Shown in pieces: positions 60,458-64,000 of a stretch of 64,000 nucleotides of DNA. The notes beneath the pieces were generated by a model. The model did no database searches. It saw nothing but the letters and a program-made list of their open reading frames with translations, and was not told the origin of the DNA. Both the position numbers and the translations under genes were made by a program. The first letter of the stretch is position 1, and every line of letters starts with the position of its first letter. This DNA is from Shinella sp032095155 (lineage in GTDB: Bacteria; Pseudomonadota; Alphaproteobacteria; Rhizobiales; Rhizobiaceae), in assembly GCF_049199905.1 (NCBI RefSeq), contig NZ_JBLZPK010000065.1, forward strand, positions 170,382-234,381, read 5' to 3'.

Positions 60458-60511
60458 TGGCGATCTATCCTATATGTGGTGGAACCTGAGAAACCGGATT
60501 CGGAGTTCCCG

Positions 60512-60976
60512 ATGCGTCTGACGAAACAAACCAACTATGCGGTGCGCATGTTGATGTACTGCGCGGCGAATAGTGGAAAGCTCAGCCGCATCCCGGAGAT
60601 CGCCCGGGCCTATGGCGTCTCGGAGCTGTTCCTGTTCAAAATCCTTCAGCCGCTGACCCGCGCCGGCATCATCGAGACGGTACGCGGCCGCAATGGCGGC
60701 GTGCGCCTGCCCAAGCCCGCAAGCGAGATCACGCTGTTCGACGTGGTGCGCGTGACGGAGGATTCCTTCGCCATGGCCGAATGTTTCGAGGCCGGTGAAG
60801 TCGAATGCCCGCTGGTCGACAGCTGTGGGCTCAATTCCGCGCTGCGCAAGGCGCTCAACGCGTTCTTCGAAGTGCTTCAGCAATATACGATCGATGATCT
60901 CGTCAAGGCGCGCCCGCAGATCGGCCTGCTGCTCGGTCTCGAAACCGCGCCGCTGGCACAGCAGCCGGCGGCCTGA
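60512..60976 (+). CDS. rirA: Rhizobial iron regulator RirA (Rrf2 family)
   Basis: A 154-residue Rrf2-type repressor. The N-terminal winged helix starts MRLTKQTNYAVRMLMYCAAN. Three cysteines, C91, C99 and C105 (AECFEAGEVECPLVDSC), are the known iron-sulfur cluster ligands of RirA. With iron-sulfur cluster bound it represses iron-uptake genes. ATG 60512 is chosen because it begins the family N-terminus; an upstream GTG 60476 would add 12 unrelated residues. It is divergent from fbpA. Confidence 0.95.
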   Translation: MRLTKQTNYAVRMLMYCAANSGKLSRIPEIARAYGVSELFLFKILQPLTRAGIIETVRGRNGGVRLPKPASEITLFDVVRVTEDSFAMAECFEAGEVECPLVDSCGLNSALRKALNAFFEVLQQYTIDDLVKARPQIGLLLGLETAPLAQQPAA

Positions 60977-60997
60977 CTGCCGGCGCTTTGGCCGGCG

Positions 60998-61405
60998 TCA
61001 AATACCGGCGCCGGCGTCCCGCTTCACATATTCCTGCAGAATGAACTCGATGGCCGTTGGGTCGAGTTCGGCCTTGTCGATGCGGAAATCGACGCCGTAG
61101 TCGTCGATCTTCTGGAAATAGGCATCGCTGATCGACGAGGAGATGACGCCGACAGGGCCGATATAACCGTTGCGCCGCAGTTCGGGCACGGTCTCGCGAA
61201 AATCCGCCTGCGGCTGCAACCGATTGTCCATCAGGATCATGTCCAGCGGCGCACCGGCGGCGCGAATGAAGCCCAGTGCTGCCTCTACCGTCTCCACATA
61301 ATGCAACGTGATCGCATAACTCGTAACCTTGCGCATCAGAGCGCGGAGGATGACGTTTTCCGCGGGATCGTCATCGACGAGCAGGATATGCACGGGTGCT
61401 GTCAT
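60998..61405 (-). CDS. Single-domain response regulator
   Basis: A 135-residue receiver domain with no output domain. Acidic pocket ILLVDDDPAEN, phospho-acceptor Asp in MILMDNRL, conserved Ser in VISSS and the Lys in RIDKAEL are all present. No kinase lies next to it. Start is uncertain between ATG 61405 and ATG 61429; the former gives the usual short lead into the first strand. It reads toward rirA and lies downstream of a LuxR-type gene on the same strand. Confidence 0.85.
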   Translation of the reverse strand: MTAPVHILLVDDDPAENVILRALMRKVTSYAITLHYVETVEAALGFIRAAGAPLDMILMDNRLQPQADFRETVPELRRNGYIGPVGVISSSISDAYFQKIDDYGVDFRIDKAELDPTAIEFILQEYVKRDAGAGI

Positions 61406-61529
61406 GGCGGTAGGTGAACCTGATTGCATTAAGCTTGTGGCCTGGACCGGCGGCTACTCTCATCCAGCCCGGGAGTATTAACAAGTCCCTAACTCTACTA
61501 TCCCTAGGTCAGGATCCGGTTTTGTAACG

Positions 61530-62243
61530 CTACTGTATGATCTGTTCGCGGATTGCCTTTGCCACCATCTGCGTGCGGTTGACCACATCGAGCTTTTTCA
61601 GGATCGTCGCCGTGTGTGAGTTCACCGTATGCTCGGAGACTGACACGATGAGGGCGATCTCGCTTGCGGTCTTGCCGTAGGAAATCCAGCGGAGGATTTC
61701 CGTCTCGCGCGGGGTCAGGCCCATTCCGGCCTTGTTGGCGAGAACCTGGCGGTGGAAGTAGTCGAAGGCGCAATTGGCCTCGTAGCAGATCTCGTAGTGT
61801 TCGCGGCGGTCGATATCGTCGCCGTCGCCGAGGAAAAGCACGGCATAGCGTGTGCCGTTCACCGAATGCACGGGAATGGATAGGGCCATGTCGAAGCCGA
61901 TCTGATCGAGGAAATCGGAACCATTGCGCGCGCCGTTCTCGAAATGATCGGTGCTGCGCCAGACGGTCGAGATCGTCGATTTGTAGAAGCTCTTGAAGAG
62001 TGTGGAGTCGTTGAGGCGGTACCGCTTGTCATAGGTCTCCGCCAGCCCCGCCGGCAGATCATGCAGCATCAGGCGCGTGGCGAGCTGGCTCGTCTCGTGC
62101 TCGTTGATGAGCTGCAACACCCCGAAATGCTCGAAGCCGTAGCGCAGCGCCATGGTGTGGAAGATGCGAAAGAAATCGACGCGATTGAGAGCCTTCTCAA
62201 GATCGCCTTCGAAATCGTACCGCCTGTAATGTCTGTTCAACAC
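61530..62243 (-). CDS. LuxR-family regulator with autoinducer-binding domain (solo)
   Basis: About 237 residues. The N-terminal domain (ALRYGFEHFGVLQLINEHE, then LHDLPAGLAETYDKRYRLND and DMALSIPVHSVNG) matches acyl-homoserine-lactone-binding LuxR proteins. The C-terminal helix-turn-helix is complete (LTPRETEILRWISYGKTASEIALIVSVSEHTVNSHTATI). The spacing of W and D residues in the pocket is only partly canonical. No luxI is nearby. Start is uncertain: GTG 62243 has GGAGG at ten bases, GTG 62249 and 62273 are alternatives. Confidence 0.85.
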   Translation of the reverse strand: MLNRHYRRYDFEGDLEKALNRVDFFRIFHTMALRYGFEHFGVLQLINEHETSQLATRLMLHDLPAGLAETYDKRYRLNDSTLFKSFYKSTISTVWRSTDHFENGARNGSDFLDQIGFDMALSIPVHSVNGTRYAVLFLGDGDDIDRREHYEICYEANCAFDYFHRQVLANKAGMGLTPRETEILRWISYGKTASEIALIVSVSEHTVNSHTATILKKLDVVNRTQMVAKAIREQIIQ

Positions 62244-62740
62244 GGGCACGTGGCCTCCACCCCCAGAATCCACAGATGGAATCTAGCGCCACAATCTCTG
62301 GCGGCAAAGGGTTTTGCGGGACAATTTCGCGGGGGGAGATCGTTTTTTTTGCGGGTAGTATGGTCAAGCGATTGGAAACAAAGGCTGAAAATGAAAGCGA
62401 GGCTGCCCTTTTCTTTTTCGCTTTGCCCCGCCGCCACGGAGGAAAGCAGAAAAGGACAGCCCCTCTTGCCTCGTTGTCGCGTTATGACACGCGGCCTGCG
62501 CCGCCGCTATCAGGGGTGGTGGGGATTGACCGGGAGGCGCGGACTGATTCGCGGCGCTTTTAAAGCGGTTTCGAATGCTGTGGAGAATAAAGTTCCGCCG
62601 TTTTTTCCGATTGGACAAATTTGTTTGCGGACTTATTGCAATCCTGCGGCAAATGTCGTTCCATCCGCGCAAGCCGGGGCTGGAAATGCACCCGAGCTCG
62701 CAAACAAGAGAACAAAAAAGCAAACCTGGGAAGCTCAACT
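62244..62740. other. Long spacer upstream of dppA
   Basis: About 490 bases without a supported gene. The part from 62560 is AT-richer and includes AAAGTTCCGCCGTTTTTTCC; it probably holds the dppA promoter and leader. No clear hairpin riboswitch or terminator was recognised. Confidence 0.4.
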
Positions 62741-64000
62741 ATGAAAAAGCTGACTACTCTCCTCGCAGCGACGGCGCTTGCCTCGATGATGGCATCTGCC
62801 GCCTGGTCGAAGACACTGGTCTATTGCTCGGAAGCCTCGCCGGAAGGCTTCGATCCTGGCCTCTACACGGGCGGCCAGACCTTCGACGCCACGTCGCGTA
62901 CCGCTTACAACCGCCTCGTCGAATTCAAGCATGGCGGTACGGAACTGGAACCGGGCCTCGCCGAGAGCTGGGATGTTTCGGCTGACGGCAAAGAATACAC
63001 TTTCCACCTCCGCAAGGGCGTGAAGTTCCAGACGACGGACTATTTCACCCCGACCCGCGAACTGAACGCCGACGACGTCATCTTCTCGTTCGAGCGTCAG
63101 TACAAGGCCGACAATGCCTGGAACAAGTATGTCGCCGGCGCCTCCTGGGAATATTTCGCCGGCATGGGCTTCCCGGATCTGATCGACAAGATCGAGAAGG
63201 TCGACGACCTCACGGTCAAGTTCGTGCTGAAGCGTCCGGAAGCGCCGTTCATCGCCAACCTCGGCATGGACTTCGCCTCGATCCTTTCCAAGGAATATGC
63301 CGACAAGCTCGCGGCTGACGGCAAGATGGAACTCTTGAACCAGCAGCCGCTCGGAACGGGTCCGTTCACCTTCGTTGCCTACCAGACGGACGCCGCGATC
63401 CGCTACAAGGCCAACCCGGACTACTGGAACGGCAAGCAGCCGATCGACGACCTCGTTTTCGCCATCACCACGGACGCTGCCGTGCGCGCGCAGAAGCTTA
63501 AGGCCGGCGAGTGCCACATCATGGCCTACCCGAACGCTGCCGACGTCGCCGAGCTGAAGAAGGACGAGAACCTCCAGGTTCTCGAGCAGGAAGGCCTCAA
63601 CGTCGCCTATCTCGCCTATAACACGCTGGTTCCGCCGTTCGACAAGGTCGAGGTCCGCAAGGCTCTCAACATGGCCGTCAACAAGCAGGCCATCGTCGAC
63701 GCCGTCTTCCAGGGCGCGGCAACGGTTGCCAAGAACCCGATCCCGCCGACCATGTGGTCGTACAACAATGCCGTCGAAGACGACAAGTACGATCCGGACG
63801 CGGCCAAGAAGATGCTTGAAGACGCCGGCGTCAAGGATCTCAAGATGAAGATCTGGGCTATGCCGGTTGCCCGTCCGTACATGCTGAACGCTCGTCGCGC
63901 AGCTGAACTGATGCAGGCCGACCTTGCCAAGATCGGCGTCACCGCCGAGATCGTATCCTACGAATGGGCCGAATACCTGAAGCTCTCGTCTGCCAAGGAC
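62741..64000 (+). CDS. dppA: Dipeptide/oligopeptide ABC transporter substrate-binding protein (3' end outside window)
   Basis: The first 420 codons are visible. Signal peptide MKKLTTLLAATALASMMASAAWS, then the SBP_bac_5 pattern: LVYCSEASPEGFDPGLYTGGQ, LEPGLAESWDVSADGKEYTFHLRKGVKF and PLGTGPFTFVAYQ. These are close to DppA rather than OppA. Such proteins bind dipeptides, and in several bacteria also haem or its precursors. ATG 62741 follows GGGAAG. The permease and ATPase genes would be to the right. Confidence 0.92.
   Translation, partial: MKKLTTLLAATALASMMASAAWSKTLVYCSEASPEGFDPGLYTGGQTFDATSRTAYNRLVEFKHGGTELEPGLAESWDVSADGKEYTFHLRKGVKFQTTDYFTPTRELNADDVIFSFERQYKADNAWNKYVAGASWEYFAGMGFPDLIDKIEKVDDLTVKFVLKRPEAPFIANLGMDFASILSKEYADKLAADGKMELLNQQPLGTGPFTFVAYQTDAAIRYKANPDYWNGKQPIDDLVFAITTDAAVRAQKLKAGECHIMAYPNAADVAELKKDENLQVLEQEGLNVAYLAYNTLVPPFDKVEVRKALNMAVNKQAIVDAVFQGAATVAKNPIPPTMWSYNNAVEDDKYDPDAAKKMLEDAGVKDLKMKIWAMPVARPYMLNARRAAELMQADLAKIGVTAEIVSYEWAEYLKLSSAKD

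Noticed and set aside
62276..62563. 95-codon plus-strand frame between the LuxR gene and dppA
   Set aside because: No ribosome site and composition unlike proteins; the spacer is better read as regulatory.

Overview
The window looks like a chromosomal segment of an alphaproteobacterium of the Rhizobiaceae (Rhizobium/Sinorhizobium/Shinella-like). The main reasons are: alpha-glucoside import genes (aglG-aglA-aglK) facing an edd-pgl-zwf block; a RirA iron regulator beside an FbpA-type binding protein; a CbrA/PdhS-type kinase beside a phasin gene; BcsN-type cellulose genes; a tRNA-His without an encoded G-1 and with a G1-U72/A73 acceptor end; and high GC coding DNA. Species cannot be fixed from the sequence alone.

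Layout. 1-4500 (+): the 3' part of an alpha-glucoside ABC operon, then a small PilZ-like protein. 4698-11736 (-): Entner-Doudoroff/pentose phosphate genes edd, pgl and zwf, preceded by an amine/amino-acid FAD oxidase and a glutamine-synthetase-like ligase. 11905-17772: a YhiN-type flavoprotein, a chemoreceptor, and an Lrp-type regulator divergent from a gate-domain membrane protein. 17845-21056: isocitrate lyase with a small partner, divergent from a RamB/ScfR-like regulator. 21241-25298: potFGHI polyamine importer. 25317-31324: an AsmA-like protein, acetoacetyl-CoA synthetase, a possible intergenic sRNA and an iron ABC permease. 31404-35697: CbrA-like kinase and phasin.

35844-43872: tRNA-His and an island of about 8 kb inserted at its 3' end. 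The island has a tyrosine integrase split by an in-frame amber codon, a P2-like tail remnant (gpX, gpD), an endolysin, two frameshifted small membrane genes, a possible spanin-like protein, a winged-helix regulator with a perfect inverted repeat in its promoter, and a three-gene minus-strand cargo operon (ParB/Srx-fold protein, helical protein, Cys-cluster protein). A degenerate att core and two further pairs of short repeats mark both ends in matching order. This is the most accessory part of the window, and its cargo operon is the best candidate for something undescribed.

43986-64000: a periplasmic protein; a TetR/EamA exporter pair; a cellulose operon bcsA-bcsB-TPR-bcsN without bcsZ; a LysR regulator divergent from mmsA; a DUF898 protein coupled to an M48 protease; iron-uptake fbpA divergent from rirA with two palindromes between them; a lone receiver protein; a LuxR-type solo regulator; and the start of a dipeptide-type binding protein.

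Functionally the core genes couple uptake of glucosides, polyamines, peptides and iron to central carbon flux (Entner-Doudoroff, glyoxylate shunt, acetoacetate and polyhydroxybutyrate use, methylmalonate semialdehyde oxidation). Most metabolic units sit beside their own regulator, with an identifiable palindrome between the divergent genes.
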